A stretch of DNA of 50,548 nucleotides from Streptomycetaceae bacterium (GCA_007279945.1 QYPG01000031.1:1-50548); one strand, 5' to 3'. Positions 25,357 to 33,962 are shown, counted from the first letter of the stretch. Program-made: numbers and translations. Notes: a model not told the origin generated them from the letters alone.

Positions 25357-26568
25357 ATGAGTAAAAAAACCGTTGCCGCCGTTCCCTCGCTGATGCGAGA
25401 GATCAACGAGCGTGGAGTCCTGGATATTTTGCGCCAGGAAGGCGCGCTGCACGCAGCTCAAGTTGCGCGATTAATTGGTCTATCTAAACCAACCACAGCC
25501 GATATTTTGCGCAGTTTAAGTGAGTACGGCCTAGTCCAAGAGTTCACTCCAGGTGCTGAAGATCCTCGCCGGGCTCGTTCTGTTTATGAGGCAGTAAGTG
25601 ATGTAAAAGTCAGTTTAGCTATTGATATTGGCTCACGATTTATTCGTGCAGCTATTGGAGATCTCAACCAAGTAATGCGCGCCGAAAACTCTGTACCTGT
25701 GAAGTCACTAGAACTTAAAGATTTAGTGACAACAATGCATCAAGCAGTTGACCAAGTTCTTACAACATCTGGATTCAGGCTTAAAGATGTTGCCTCAATA
25801 GTTGTAGGTACCCCTGGTGTTATCAATCATGCAACGGGAGTTATCTCGATTGCTGGAACTATTGGCTCACTCGATGGAGTAAATCTCTCTGCGCTGATTG
25901 AAAAAGAGTTTGGTATGAAGCCAGCGTTAGAAAACGATATCAATCTTGTGACTGTTGCCGAGCAATTCGCCGGACATGGTCGAGATATTGAAAACTTTGC
26001 GGTTTTATCTGTGGGCTCTGGCTTAGGTTCTGGTTTAGTGCTGAACGGAAAACTTTTACGTGGCCACCGTGGAGCCGCTGGCGAAATCTTCTACGTTCCA
26101 TTTGGTAATCCTTTAGATATACATCGAAGTGCAACCAATCCATCAGGAGATTCGATTGCAGAGATTGCACAAACGCTGGCTAAAAAATTTCCTAAAAGTA
26201 TTTTGAAAGCACCTTATTCAACCGTTGACATACTCAACGCCGCCAAGGCCAACGATGAACTCGGAAAAGCCGTAGTGGCAGTTGAAGCCGAACGTATTGC
26301 CCTCTATGTTGCTGCAATTGCGGCGGTTACTGATGTTGAACTCGTTGTCTTAGCCGGTGGTATTGGACGTGCTGCAGGGTTTTTCTTAGAGCCAATCAAA
26401 TCCCTAGTATCGCAAGTAGTGCCATTCGCGCCGCGAATCGAAATTTCAACCCTGGGTGATACTGGCATTCTTGTCGGTGCGCTTTCAATTGCCACGCGCA
26501 CCGCATGCGACATTGTCTTTGAGAGTAAGTCCTTAGGGGCAGTGCGAAAAGTCGTTGGATCTAAGTAA
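25357..26568 (+). CDS. ROK-family transcriptional regulator lacking the zinc motif
   Basis: 403 residues. The N-terminal winged helix-turn-helix spans about 20-65 (ALHAAQVARLIGLSKPTTAD holds the recognition region). The ROK sugar-binding domain follows from about residue 85 (LAIDIGSRFIRAAIGDL). The ROK hallmark zinc ligands (GEIGH and CxCGxxGC) are absent: here the region reads GAAGEIFYVPFGNPLDIH. It is therefore probably a sensor without sugar kinase activity, matching the separate kinase gene two genes downstream. Likely represses the operon through the tandem operators at 21975-22011; inducer unknown. Confidence 0.9.
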   Translation: MSKKTVAAVPSLMREINERGVLDILRQEGALHAAQVARLIGLSKPTTADILRSLSEYGLVQEFTPGAEDPRRARSVYEAVSDVKVSLAIDIGSRFIRAAIGDLNQVMRAENSVPVKSLELKDLVTTMHQAVDQVLTTSGFRLKDVASIVVGTPGVINHATGVISIAGTIGSLDGVNLSALIEKEFGMKPALENDINLVTVAEQFAGHGRDIENFAVLSVGSGLGSGLVLNGKLLRGHRGAAGEIFYVPFGNPLDIHRSATNPSGDSIAEIAQTLAKKFPKSILKAPYSTVDILNAAKANDELGKAVVAVEAERIALYVAAIAAVTDVELVVLAGGIGRAAGFFLEPIKSLVSQVVPFAPRIEISTLGDTGILVGALSIATRTACDIVFESKSLGAVRKVVGSK

Positions 26569-27851
26569 TGAAATTAGCGGTTATTGGAGGGGGATCCACA
26601 TATACCCCTGAACTCATCGATGGGATTATCAAAAGACATAACCGCCTGCCGATAACGCATATCCATCTGGTTGATATTGAAAATACAAAGTTAGAGATTA
26701 TCGCTCGCTTTGCTAAGCGCATGATCAAGGCCGCCAATGTAAATATCACCATCGACTATGGCACTGATTTACGTGCAGGCATACGTGGCTCTTCTTTTGT
26801 AGTGAGCCAATTTAGAGTGGGAACCCAGGCGGCACGACACCGTGATGAGCTATTAGGGCGCAAATACAATTTAGTCGGACAGGAAACCGTGGGAGTAGGC
26901 GGTTTTGCTAAAGCACTTCGAACAATTCCAGTTGCCTTGCACATTGCCCAAACAATTCTTGAGGAAGCGCCTACGGCTATCCTCTTAAACTTCACTAATC
27001 CAGCTGGTTTAATTACTCAAGCACTGATTCAAGAAGTTCCGCAGTTAAGAACTATTGGTTTATGTAATGTCCCTTGGAATACTCGCATTGAAATTGCGGA
27101 TGCATTAGGAGTGGATTCTGCCTCAGTCGAGTTTGATTACGTTGGTCTGAATCATCTCTCCTGGATTCGTTCTGTTCATGTAAATGGTGAGAATAGAAGC
27201 ACAGCTGCCATTGCCGCGTTCCGAGGTTTGACTGTTGAAAAAGGTAAGCCGGGTGACTCTCCTGCATGGACTCAAAGTTCTATTGATTTGCTGGATGCAA
27301 TTCCCAACTATTACCTTTTATATTACTACGCTGAAAAAGAGTGGATCAGTTATCAATCCAATAATCCAACCCGTGCAAGTGAAGTGATGAAGATTGAAGA
27401 GATTCTGTTAGAGAAATTTAAGGATGAAACTCTAGTAACTAAGCCAGAGGAACTTATGCAACGCGGTGGTGCTTATTACTCTGATTCAGCCGCAGAACTC
27501 ATGGCCGATATCCATAACAATGCTGGGACAACTCATATCGTTAACACGTTAAATAATGGTGCAGTTCCTGGATTCCCAGATGATGCTGTGATGGAGATTC
27601 CCGCAATAATTTCATCTAAAGGTGCTACTTCCATACAAACTACTGCTATGCGTGCAGATATAGATGCCCTAGTTAGCTCAGTGAAAGATTTTGAACGACT
27701 CACCATCGATGCCGCAGTAAATGGCGACGCAGATAGCGCACTACGGGCGCTCATCAGCAACCCCATCGGCCCAGATATCACCGATGCGCAAGCGCTGTGG
27801 GCCGATTTAAAACGAGAAAACGCCGGAATGATTGGGGCTTTTAATGACTAA
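26568..27851 (+). CDS. Glycoside hydrolase family 4 enzyme, 6-phospho-beta-glucosidase-like
   Basis: NAD- and Mn-dependent GH4 enzyme, 427 residues, using oxidation-elimination chemistry at C3. The NAD site is GGGSTYTPELIDGI (7-20). Metal ligands are Cys166 (GLCNVPWN) and His196 (GLNHLSW). GQETVGVGGFAKALRTIPV (104-122) is the family's substrate/catalytic loop. Most relatives act on 6-phosphoglycosides delivered by PTS systems. No PTS is present here; the sugar arrives by an ABC importer, so either the next gene's kinase phosphorylates the glycoside first or this enzyme accepts unphosphorylated sugar. Overlaps the ROK stop by 1 nt. Confidence 0.9.
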   Translation: MKLAVIGGGSTYTPELIDGIIKRHNRLPITHIHLVDIENTKLEIIARFAKRMIKAANVNITIDYGTDLRAGIRGSSFVVSQFRVGTQAARHRDELLGRKYNLVGQETVGVGGFAKALRTIPVALHIAQTILEEAPTAILLNFTNPAGLITQALIQEVPQLRTIGLCNVPWNTRIEIADALGVDSASVEFDYVGLNHLSWIRSVHVNGENRSTAAIAAFRGLTVEKGKPGDSPAWTQSSIDLLDAIPNYYLLYYYAEKEWISYQSNNPTRASEVMKIEEILLEKFKDETLVTKPEELMQRGGAYYSDSAAELMADIHNNAGTTHIVNTLNNGAVPGFPDDAVMEIPAIISSKGATSIQTTAMRADIDALVSSVKDFERLTIDAAVNGDADSALRALISNPIGPDITDAQALWADLKRENAGMIGAFND

Positions 27852-28818
27852 AGCCTTATTAGGGATCGATGGTGGTGGCACAAAGACCCACGCAATTCTT
27901 GCTGATCTCGATGGAAATATTCTCGGCTCTGCAGCTAATGGTGGAGCAAACTGGGAGCGAATTGGATTAAAAGCCGTTACTGCCGGTTTACAAGAACTCA
28001 TAGCGATTGCCATCACCAATGCAGGAATTACCATTGATGACATTGTGGGATCTACTTTCGCGCTTGCTGGAATTGATTGGGATGAAGACAAGTCTATGTT
28101 TGCATCGACCATGCCCAGTTTAAAACTTAGCGGACCAACCCATTTGATGAATGACTCATTCGCCGCACTCTATGCGGGAATTCCAAATGGCATCGGCATT
28201 GTTTCTATCGCAGGTACAGGCGGTAAAACCACTGGACATGATGGTGTTACTACGGTGCAGACCATGGGAATGGATTTAGGTGAAGCAGGTGGTGCCGGAC
28301 AGTTACTTGCTCTCTGCCTTGATTCAATCGCCAGAATGCATCACGGAATCACTCCAAAGAGTGAAATGTTTACTGTAATTCCCGAAATAATTGGGTACAG
28401 TGACATAACAGATTTCTTTACTGCAATTGCGCGTGACCGAATCAACTTAGATGAATCCTTAGCACCATTAATTTTTGACTTGGCAATCTCGGGCGATGTG
28501 ATTGCTAGTGAAAATGTCATTAAAGTCGCAAAGCAACATGCCCTCGATGTATTTGGAATTTACTCACGCCTAAAGTTTGACGGTGAAGGTGTACCAATTA
28601 TTAGAGCCGGCGGGTTGCATACTGCTGGCTGTCAGATATTTGATCTGAATTTTGAAGATGAAGTGAAGCGTTTAATTCCTAGGGCTTCCATAGAAATTCT
28701 CGCTATTTCGCCGGTATTTGGCGCTGTTTTATCGGCTGCACACAATCACTTTACGTCCATGCCCGATACGTTTTCGACCCACTTACTGACACAGGCTAAA
28801 GAGGTGTTACTACAATGA
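27844..28818 (+). CDS. BadF/BadG-type N-acetylglucosamine kinase
   Basis: ASKHA-fold sugar kinase of about 324 residues. The phosphate-1 loop is LLGIDGGGTKTHAILADLDG, adenosine/phosphate-2 region is IGIVSIAGTGGKTTG, with DLGEAGGAGQ further on. Relatives phosphorylate GlcNAc (human NAGK, bacterial MurK-like proteins act on GlcNAc and MurNAc). ATG 27844 is preferred to TTG 27832 because it begins the conserved strand with the usual 3-4 residues and overlaps the GH4 stop. Product would be GlcNAc-6-phosphate or a 6-phosphoglycoside; nagA/nagB are not in the window. Confidence 0.88.
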   Translation: MTKALLGIDGGGTKTHAILADLDGNILGSAANGGANWERIGLKAVTAGLQELIAIAITNAGITIDDIVGSTFALAGIDWDEDKSMFASTMPSLKLSGPTHLMNDSFAALYAGIPNGIGIVSIAGTGGKTTGHDGVTTVQTMGMDLGEAGGAGQLLALCLDSIARMHHGITPKSEMFTVIPEIIGYSDITDFFTAIARDRINLDESLAPLIFDLAISGDVIASENVIKVAKQHALDVFGIYSRLKFDGEGVPIIRAGGLHTAGCQIFDLNFEDEVKRLIPRASIEILAISPVFGAVLSAAHNHFTSMPDTFSTHLLTQAKEVLLQ

Positions 28819-30437
28819 TCACGTTAAGTAATGCAACGCAACGTATCCAAACTCTGCATGACACATTTTGGAATGCTCGCGAGCTTCAAGCAGTGTCAAT
28901 CGATATTACAATCGTTAAATCCAGCGCAGGTAAGCATGAGGGCTTTACGCTTACCGCCTCACGCACTGGTAATACGATCACTGCCACCGTTGGTGTTGAA
29001 AGAGATCATGCTTACCGCTATGCCCTCAATGCACTTACTGCCTGGATTGAAACCGGTGAGGCAACTATCACCATGAACCAGGCGCCTGACTTTCCGATAC
29101 GAGGAGTAGTAGAAGGTTTTTATGGCAAGCCATGGAGCCATGAACAACGAGTGCGCGCATTAAAATATTGCGGGGACTACAACATGAACACGTATTTCTT
29201 GGCTCCAAAAGATATCCCTTGGCAGCGCTTTAACTGGCGATCCCTTTTTGATGAAACTTTCTTGACTCATACCCAAGAACTCATCGAGGTCGGGCACAAA
29301 AATGCAATTGAACTGGCTGTGTGCGTATCTCCTGGACTCTCGGTTAAGTACAGCGATGAAGCCGATGTAGATGCGGTGGTTAATCGATATAAGCAGCTTT
29401 TTGACTTAGGTGCCAGACATTTCGGATTGCTGTGGGATGACATCGCTTGGGAACTACAACATGATGAAGACATCAAGCGATATGTTTCAACGGCGGCGGC
29501 TCATGCAGACTTTACTAACCGAGTGTGGAGCAAGTTAGTTGCCCTCGATCCACATATTGTGCTGACTATGTGCCCCATGCACTATTCAGGTCGAGGAAAT
29601 GAGCCTTATCTGCAGGTACTAGGCCAAGAACTCCATGCCCGCGTGAATATCATGTGGACTGGCCGCTCAATCATCTCTGAATACCTAGATATTTCCGATG
29701 CTGTAATTTTTGAACGCACAATCCTACGACCGGCGTTGTATTGGGATAATTTTCCAGTTAACGATGGTGGGCTTCAGAAAAATCTATACATCGGGCCAGT
29801 GCGTGGTCGTGAAGCCGGTTTACACAAGTACTCATCCGGCTTGGTTTCAAATCCCATGTTGCAGTTTGAAATGTCTCAGATTCCGCTCTACACAATCGGG
29901 GATTACTTATGGGATACAACAAACTACAACCCAGATCTCTCATGGGAAAATGCACTTAAATATTTAGTCCAGAATGAAGCCGATCGTAATGCGTTAAGAA
30001 AATTCCTTCGTACGTCGATGGGAACTGCAGTTGGTGGTGACCCTGCTCCGGATTTACGACAAGTCTTCCGAAAAGGGGTTAGCCAGTGGCGCCAAGGAAA
30101 TCTACAAGAGGCCGGTGAAGTTTTTATTGCGGCAGGTGAAGATATCGCTACGAATCATGCCTATTTGTTAAAGGATGGATTTAGCAAGCCGCTCATGATT
30201 GCAGAGATTGCTCAATGGTTAGAGAAATATTTAATTGGCGGAGAAGTACTTATCGGTCTTGGCAAGGTACTTCAACAATGTAGCTTTGATACAAATAGGG
30301 GTTGTATTTCTGGGACTCAAGCTCACATAAGTGCCCTTGAAGCCCTTGGAGAGCGTTTACAGGAACATCGCAAGAATCTATTCGGTGATCAAATTGAGGG
30401 TCCAATTAACGAACTCATTGCAGAGCTAAGAAGTTAG
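28815..30437 (+). CDS. GH84 beta-N-acetylglucosaminidase (O-GlcNAcase-like), cytoplasmic
   Basis: 540 residues. An N-terminal Zn-independent beta domain (about 1-90) precedes the GH84 barrel. Hallmarks are RGVVEGFYGKPWS (96-108), YFLAPKDIPW, the catalytic pair Asp208-Asp209 in LLWDDI, WTGRS, YWDNFPVND and VSNPM. Family enzymes use substrate-assisted catalysis by the N-acetyl group. There is no signal peptide, so it acts in the cytoplasm on imported glycosides, unlike secreted clostridial hyaluronidase-type members. ATG overlaps the kinase stop by 4 nt. Substrate is predicted to be a beta-linked GlcNAc terminus. Confidence 0.93.
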   Translation: MITLSNATQRIQTLHDTFWNARELQAVSIDITIVKSSAGKHEGFTLTASRTGNTITATVGVERDHAYRYALNALTAWIETGEATITMNQAPDFPIRGVVEGFYGKPWSHEQRVRALKYCGDYNMNTYFLAPKDIPWQRFNWRSLFDETFLTHTQELIEVGHKNAIELAVCVSPGLSVKYSDEADVDAVVNRYKQLFDLGARHFGLLWDDIAWELQHDEDIKRYVSTAAAHADFTNRVWSKLVALDPHIVLTMCPMHYSGRGNEPYLQVLGQELHARVNIMWTGRSIISEYLDISDAVIFERTILRPALYWDNFPVNDGGLQKNLYIGPVRGREAGLHKYSSGLVSNPMLQFEMSQIPLYTIGDYLWDTTNYNPDLSWENALKYLVQNEADRNALRKFLRTSMGTAVGGDPAPDLRQVFRKGVSQWRQGNLQEAGEVFIAAGEDIATNHAYLLKDGFSKPLMIAEIAQWLEKYLIGGEVLIGLGKVLQQCSFDTNRGCISGTQAHISALEALGERLQEHRKNLFGDQIEGPINELIAELRS

Positions 30438-30441
30438 GTTC

Positions 30442-31035
30442 ATGCCTAAAGTCAATCTCTTTATTGGTGACAGTGTTACTGATTGCGGGAGAGAAAACGA
30501 GCCTCCCTTTGGCGACGGATATGTGCGAGAAATTGCACGCTCTAAGGCTCTCGACGGCCAGATTATTAATGTGGGTACTAGTGGACATCGCCTCGTTGAT
30601 TTAGAAAAGCGTTGGCAGGCCGATGTTTTAGACCATAAGCCAACCTTGGTTTCAATAGCTATCGGGATCAACGACACATGGCGTCGTTACGATGATAATG
30701 ATGAAACAAGTGCGAAAGATTTTCGTGAACGTTACAACCGTTTATTGGCCCAGACTCAAGCCGCGTGTGACCCACAATTTGTGCTGTGTGAGCCGTTTTT
30801 ACTACCAGTACGCGATGAGATGAATTCATGGCGCGAGGACTTAGATCCCAAGATTGCAATCGTCCACGAGATGGCCGCACAATTTAGTGCAATTGTGGTT
30901 CCTTTTGATCAGCACTTTACTGCGCTCTCTGCGATCTTTTCAATGGAAAAAATTGCAGAAGATGGAATTCATCCGACAGTATTTGGTCATGCCGAGATGT
31001 CACGTTTATGGCTTGCAACAGTTGGTTTAGCGTAG
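30442..31035 (+). CDS. SGNH/GDSL-family esterase
   Basis: 197 residues, no signal peptide. Block I is FIGDSVTD with nucleophile Ser11 in a GDS context, block II is NVGTSGH (oxyanion Gly), block III is GINDTW (Asn oxyanion), and block V DGIHPT has the catalytic Asp/His. The arrangement matches carbohydrate deacetylases such as rhamnogalacturonan acetylesterase. It lies 4 nt after the GH84 gene and is the last gene of the operon, so it probably removes O-acetyl groups from the imported sugar. Overlaps the convergent RNase H gene by 9 bp. Confidence 0.9.
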   Translation: MPKVNLFIGDSVTDCGRENEPPFGDGYVREIARSKALDGQIINVGTSGHRLVDLEKRWQADVLDHKPTLVSIAIGINDTWRRYDDNDETSAKDFRERYNRLLAQTQAACDPQFVLCEPFLLPVRDEMNSWREDLDPKIAIVHEMAAQFSAIVVPFDQHFTALSAIFSMEKIAEDGIHPTVFGHAEMSRLWLATVGLA

Positions 31036-32109
31036 GTGCCCTTGTTCATTTAACGAACGCAGTGCTCGTAGACCATCACTTGGCCAGATAGAAATTGTTG
31101 TAATCGAACAAGGTGAAACATCAATATGAAAAATAGATTCGGCAGGGGAATCAATAACTAATTTCGCTGCAGTTTTAATTGTCCCGTTGTGAGTAACAAC
31201 AACCACTCGCTGCCCAGGGTATTCGGCAACTATCTTCTCTAACGCTTCATCAATACGTACCGCAACGGCATCGTAAGATTCACCTTCTGGCGGCGCAAAA
31301 CTGGTTGAGCACAACCAGGAGTGATAATCGGTTGGATATTTTTCTTTAACTTCATCGATAGATAGACCATCCCAAATTCCAAATGAACACTCAATCCATG
31401 CATCTTCACAAATAACTGGCAGGCCAGTAGCGCGAGATATCGCCTCAGCGGTCTGCTTTGTTCGCTTCAGTGGTGACGCCAGAATCACTTCTGGGTTCAG
31501 TTCAGCTACAGCGGCAGCAACTAATTCGGCTTGAGCTAAACCTTGCTCAGTCAGTTCTGGGTTAAGTGGACCGTCTCCGGAAAACTTTTTAAATGGGGTT
31601 AATGGAGTCTCTCCATGGCGGATCAAAAAGATTGTTGTAGCGACTTCGCGCGTTAAAAGCCGCTCAGTTAAGTAGTTTTTCTGCACCGAGACTACTTCCC
31701 CGCCACCGGCCTGCAGATCTAAGGCCTTATTAGCTAAGCGATCGGCATGTGAGTTTTGGTCGCGTGGAATCCATGTATAGGTCACGAGCGATGGATTGTG
31801 AGCATTTCTGGCATCACTGGCAAGGGTGCGCATATCAGCATGTTTTATCTGCCAACGGCCTGACATCTGTTCTACAACGAGCTTGCTATCCATCTTTACA
31901 TCGATAGTCGCATCAGGATCTATTGCATGGATTGCAGTTAAGCCTGCGATAAGTCCACTGTATTCGGCAACATTATTAGTAGCGATTCCGATGTAATCAT
32001 AGAGTTCAGCAATTATTTTTCCATTTTCTGTAACAACCGATCCATATCCTGCATCACCCGGATTGCCTCGAGAGCCTCCATCAGCGGTGAGCGAAAAATG
32101 TCTAGCCAT
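31027..32109 (-). CDS. Bifunctional RNase HI / histidine acid phosphatase
   Basis: 360 residues, two domains, the actinobacterial fusion found in M. tuberculosis Rv2228c. N-terminal RNase H (1-135) has acidic residues Asp10 (TADGGSRGNPG), Glu49, Asp74 and Asp123. It cuts RNA in RNA-DNA hybrids. The C-terminal phosphatase has the RHGET motif at 164-168 (His165 is the phosphorylated residue) and THNGTI downstream. In relatives this domain is an alpha-ribazole phosphatase-like (CobC) domain. Lies 4 nt after the zinc-ribbon gene, which is also its neighbour in mycobacteria. Confidence 0.94.
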   Translation of the reverse strand: MARHFSLTADGGSRGNPGDAGYGSVVTENGKIIAELYDYIGIATNNVAEYSGLIAGLTAIHAIDPDATIDVKMDSKLVVEQMSGRWQIKHADMRTLASDARNAHNPSLVTYTWIPRDQNSHADRLANKALDLQAGGGEVVSVQKNYLTERLLTREVATTIFLIRHGETPLTPFKKFSGDGPLNPELTEQGLAQAELVAAAVAELNPEVILASPLKRTKQTAEAISRATGLPVICEDAWIECSFGIWDGLSIDEVKEKYPTDYHSWLCSTSFAPPEGESYDAVAVRIDEALEKIVAEYPGQRVVVVTHNGTIKTAAKLVIDSPAESIFHIDVSPCSITTISIWPSDGLRALRSLNEQGHLR

Positions 32110-32113
32110 CTAA

Positions 32114-32842
32114 TTAAACTCCACGCACCAAGATGCAACGGCACTCTTCGCATCGCACAACTTCATCCTCGGCTAAATCAGCAATGCGCTTGAGTTCTAT
32201 CGTATTGATTGAAAGATGGCAGCCGTTACATGCACCCGCAGATAAGGCAGCGGCACCATTTCCATTATTAGAGCTTCGAATCTTTTCGTACAAGGCAATC
32301 AACTCAGGTGAAACACTTGCGAGCGCCTCTGACCGTGCTTGCACTATCGCTTCGAGTTCGTTATTAAACTGGGCCATTGCATTTTCTTTACGAATTTCAA
32401 GATCTGCTATCTCTGCCGCGAAGGAAGTTTCCTGATCTTGAAGATCAACTATGCGTGCATTGATCTCATCTACTCGCATCATGATTTCTAGTTCAATCTC
32501 TTCTAGTTCAGCGCGACGGACTCCAAGAGTTCCCACTTCATGCTGTAACTGCTCTAGCTCTTTTGGCGATGCCGAGCCGCTACTGAGTCGAGCTTCGTCT
32601 TTAGTTATTCGACTAACGATCTGCTCAACATCGGCCTCTGCGCGTAAAAGTTCGCGCTTGACATCACTGAGTTCAGTTTGGGCACCGATGCGAAGATCGC
32701 GAGCATTATGGGATTTCGTAGTCACCGATTGCAGAAGAGCTAATTCAGGAAGGGTGGAGGCTTTGTGATTTAAGGCTGTTGTGGCTTGATCTATTCCAGC
32801 TACTTCAAGGATTTGGCGCTGATCATGTGAGCTAGCTTTCAT
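32114..32842 (-). CDS. C4-type zinc-ribbon protein with long coiled coil
   Basis: 242 residues. Residues about 35-190 are a heptad-rich antiparallel coiled-coil hairpin. The C-terminus has four Cys: CNGCHLSI and VRCEECRCILV, forming the zf-RING_7/C4 zinc ribbon seen in HP0958/CT398-like proteins and mycobacterial Rv2229c. Function in actinobacteria is not established; H. pylori and chlamydial relatives bind RNA or sigma54 and secretion proteins. Starts 26 nt past the tRNA-Val gene on the same strand, so both may share a transcript. Confidence 0.88.
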   Translation of the reverse strand: MKASSHDQRQILEVAGIDQATTALNHKASTLPELALLQSVTTKSHNARDLRIGAQTELSDVKRELLRAEADVEQIVSRITKDEARLSSGSASPKELEQLQHEVGTLGVRRAELEEIELEIMMRVDEINARIVDLQDQETSFAAEIADLEIRKENAMAQFNNELEAIVQARSEALASVSPELIALYEKIRSSNNGNGAAALSAGACNGCHLSINTIELKRIADLAEDEVVRCEECRCILVRGV

Positions 32843-32868
32843 AAGCTGTAATCAACTCCTTCTTCTTG

Positions 32869-32940
32869 TGGGCGCTGAGGGTTTCGAACCCCCGACATTC
32901 TCGGTGTAAACGAGACGCTCTACCACTGAGCTAAGCACCC
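32869..32940 (-). tRNA. tRNA-Val (UAC)
   Basis: 72-nt cloverleaf read on minus. Acceptor GGGTGCT pairs with AGCGCCC; D-arm GCTC-AGTGGTA-GAGC; anticodon arm TCTCG-TTTACAC-CGAGA gives anticodon TAC; T-arm GGGGG-TTCGAAA-CCCTC. CCA is not encoded. Confidence 0.97.
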
Positions 32941-33004
32941 GCGCACTCTTTCGAGCACTGGCAAATCGTACTTCACAAGGTGTGAAATGAGTAATTCCCC
33001 GCTA

Positions 33005-33463
33005 TTACAGCGCAGCTATCGCAGCTTTATAGTCTCCAACATTGCGCGCATCGCCCAGCCCGTTAACTACCTGCCAGCGCAAAACGCCGCTCTTGTCGAT
33101 AACAAAGGTTCCACGTGTTGAACATCCACGTGCATCATCGAAAACACCGTAAGCCTTAGCAACTGCTCCATGTGGCCAAAAATCTGTTAGCACTGGGAAC
33201 TTATATCCCTCATGGTCGGCGAATACACGCTGGGCATACATAGGATCACATGAGATTGCTAGAAGTTGAACGTCGTCATTTTGAAAAGCTGACAGGTCAT
33301 CGCGCAATGCGCAGAGTTCACCGGTGCAGATACCTGAAAATGCAAATGGATAAAAAAGTAGAACTACATTTTTTTCACCTTTAAATGAAGCAAGTGAAAC
33401 TTTCTCACCATGTTGATTGAGAACGTCAAAATCTGGGGCGGCTTGTCCAATAGTTAGAGTCAT
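33005..33463 (-). CDS. Peroxiredoxin, AhpE type
   Basis: 152-residue thiol peroxidase that reduces peroxides. The peroxidatic Cys46 lies in YPFAFSGICTGEL, matching the AhpE subgroup (M. tuberculosis Rv2238c, which is likewise next to the DUF3052 gene). Two further Cys (LCALRDD and SCDPM) lie nearby. The likely reductant is mycothiol or thioredoxin, as known for the family. TAGATT 7 nt before the ATG overlaps the stop codon of the upstream DUF3052 gene, suggesting its own leaderless promoter. Confidence 0.94.
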   Translation of the reverse strand: MTLTIGQAAPDFDVLNQHGEKVSLASFKGEKNVVLLFYPFAFSGICTGELCALRDDLSAFQNDDVQLLAISCDPMYAQRVFADHEGYKFPVLTDFWPHGAVAKAYGVFDDARGCSTRGTFVIDKSGVLRWQVVNGLGDARNVGDYKAAIAAL

Positions 33464-33470
33464 AAGGCTA

Positions 33471-33476
33471 AATCTA
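33471..33476 (-). promoter_or_regulatory. -10 box of peroxiredoxin gene, overlapping upstream stop codon
   Basis: TAGATT on minus, 7 nt before ATG 33463. Its first three bases are the TAG stop of the DUF3052 gene. Confidence 0.45.
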
Positions 33477-33866
33477 GCGTTTGGCAGCCTTGCGCGCGAC
33501 TAGTCGTGTTGCCGTCCAGTCTTGCGCAATTGAAATTGTTGACGTCACACTTAAGCCGGCGATAGGTGCGCCGTCCTGAATATCACTTGGCTCAACATGC
33601 CCGCTGCGACCAACTTTAGGTGTCAATACCCAGATAGAACCACTCTCACTTAAATATGTCAGTGCATCCATTAACTCATCTACCAAATCTCCATCACCGT
33701 CGCGCCACCAGATAATTGCGCCATCTACAACTTCTTGAGAATCGGCCTCTAAGAATGCACTTCCGGTAATTTCACTCAAAAGCTCTCGAACTTTGAGATC
33801 GCAGTCATCGCCACGGCCGACCTCTAGAATCAGGTCATCTTTCTTAAAGCCCATTCTCTCTGGCAC
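33474..33866 (-). CDS. DUF3052 protein
   Basis: 130-residue conserved actinobacterial protein of unknown function (M. tuberculosis Rv2239c relative). Typical features are ERMGFKKDDLILEVGRGDDCD at the start, then the DAIIWWRDGDGDLVDELMDALTYL-like acidic helix, and WVLTPKVGRSGHVEPSDI. GTG at 33866 includes the conserved ERMG segment; ATG at 33854 is an alternative. Divergent from aceE, with a 96-nt shared gap, the arrangement also seen in mycobacteria. Confidence 0.9.
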   Translation of the reverse strand: MPERMGFKKDDLILEVGRGDDCDLKVRELLSEITGSAFLEADSQEVVDGAIIWWRDGDGDLVDELMDALTYLSESGSIWVLTPKVGRSGHVEPSDIQDGAPIAGLSVTSTISIAQDWTATRLVARKAAKR

Positions 33867-33962
33867 GGGCTAAGTCCACACAATCTAGTGAATTATTGCA
33901 AGAGGGTAGGGGCTTGATTCTCCATTTCGACTTACTGGGCAGTTCGGGGAAGAATAGGGGCC

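Noticed and set aside
30433-30450. GTTAGG-N6-CCTAAA at the GH84/esterase junction, similar to the tandem operators
   Set aside because: Spacer is 6 instead of 3 and one arm is imperfect; it spans a stop codon and start codon, so probably chance.
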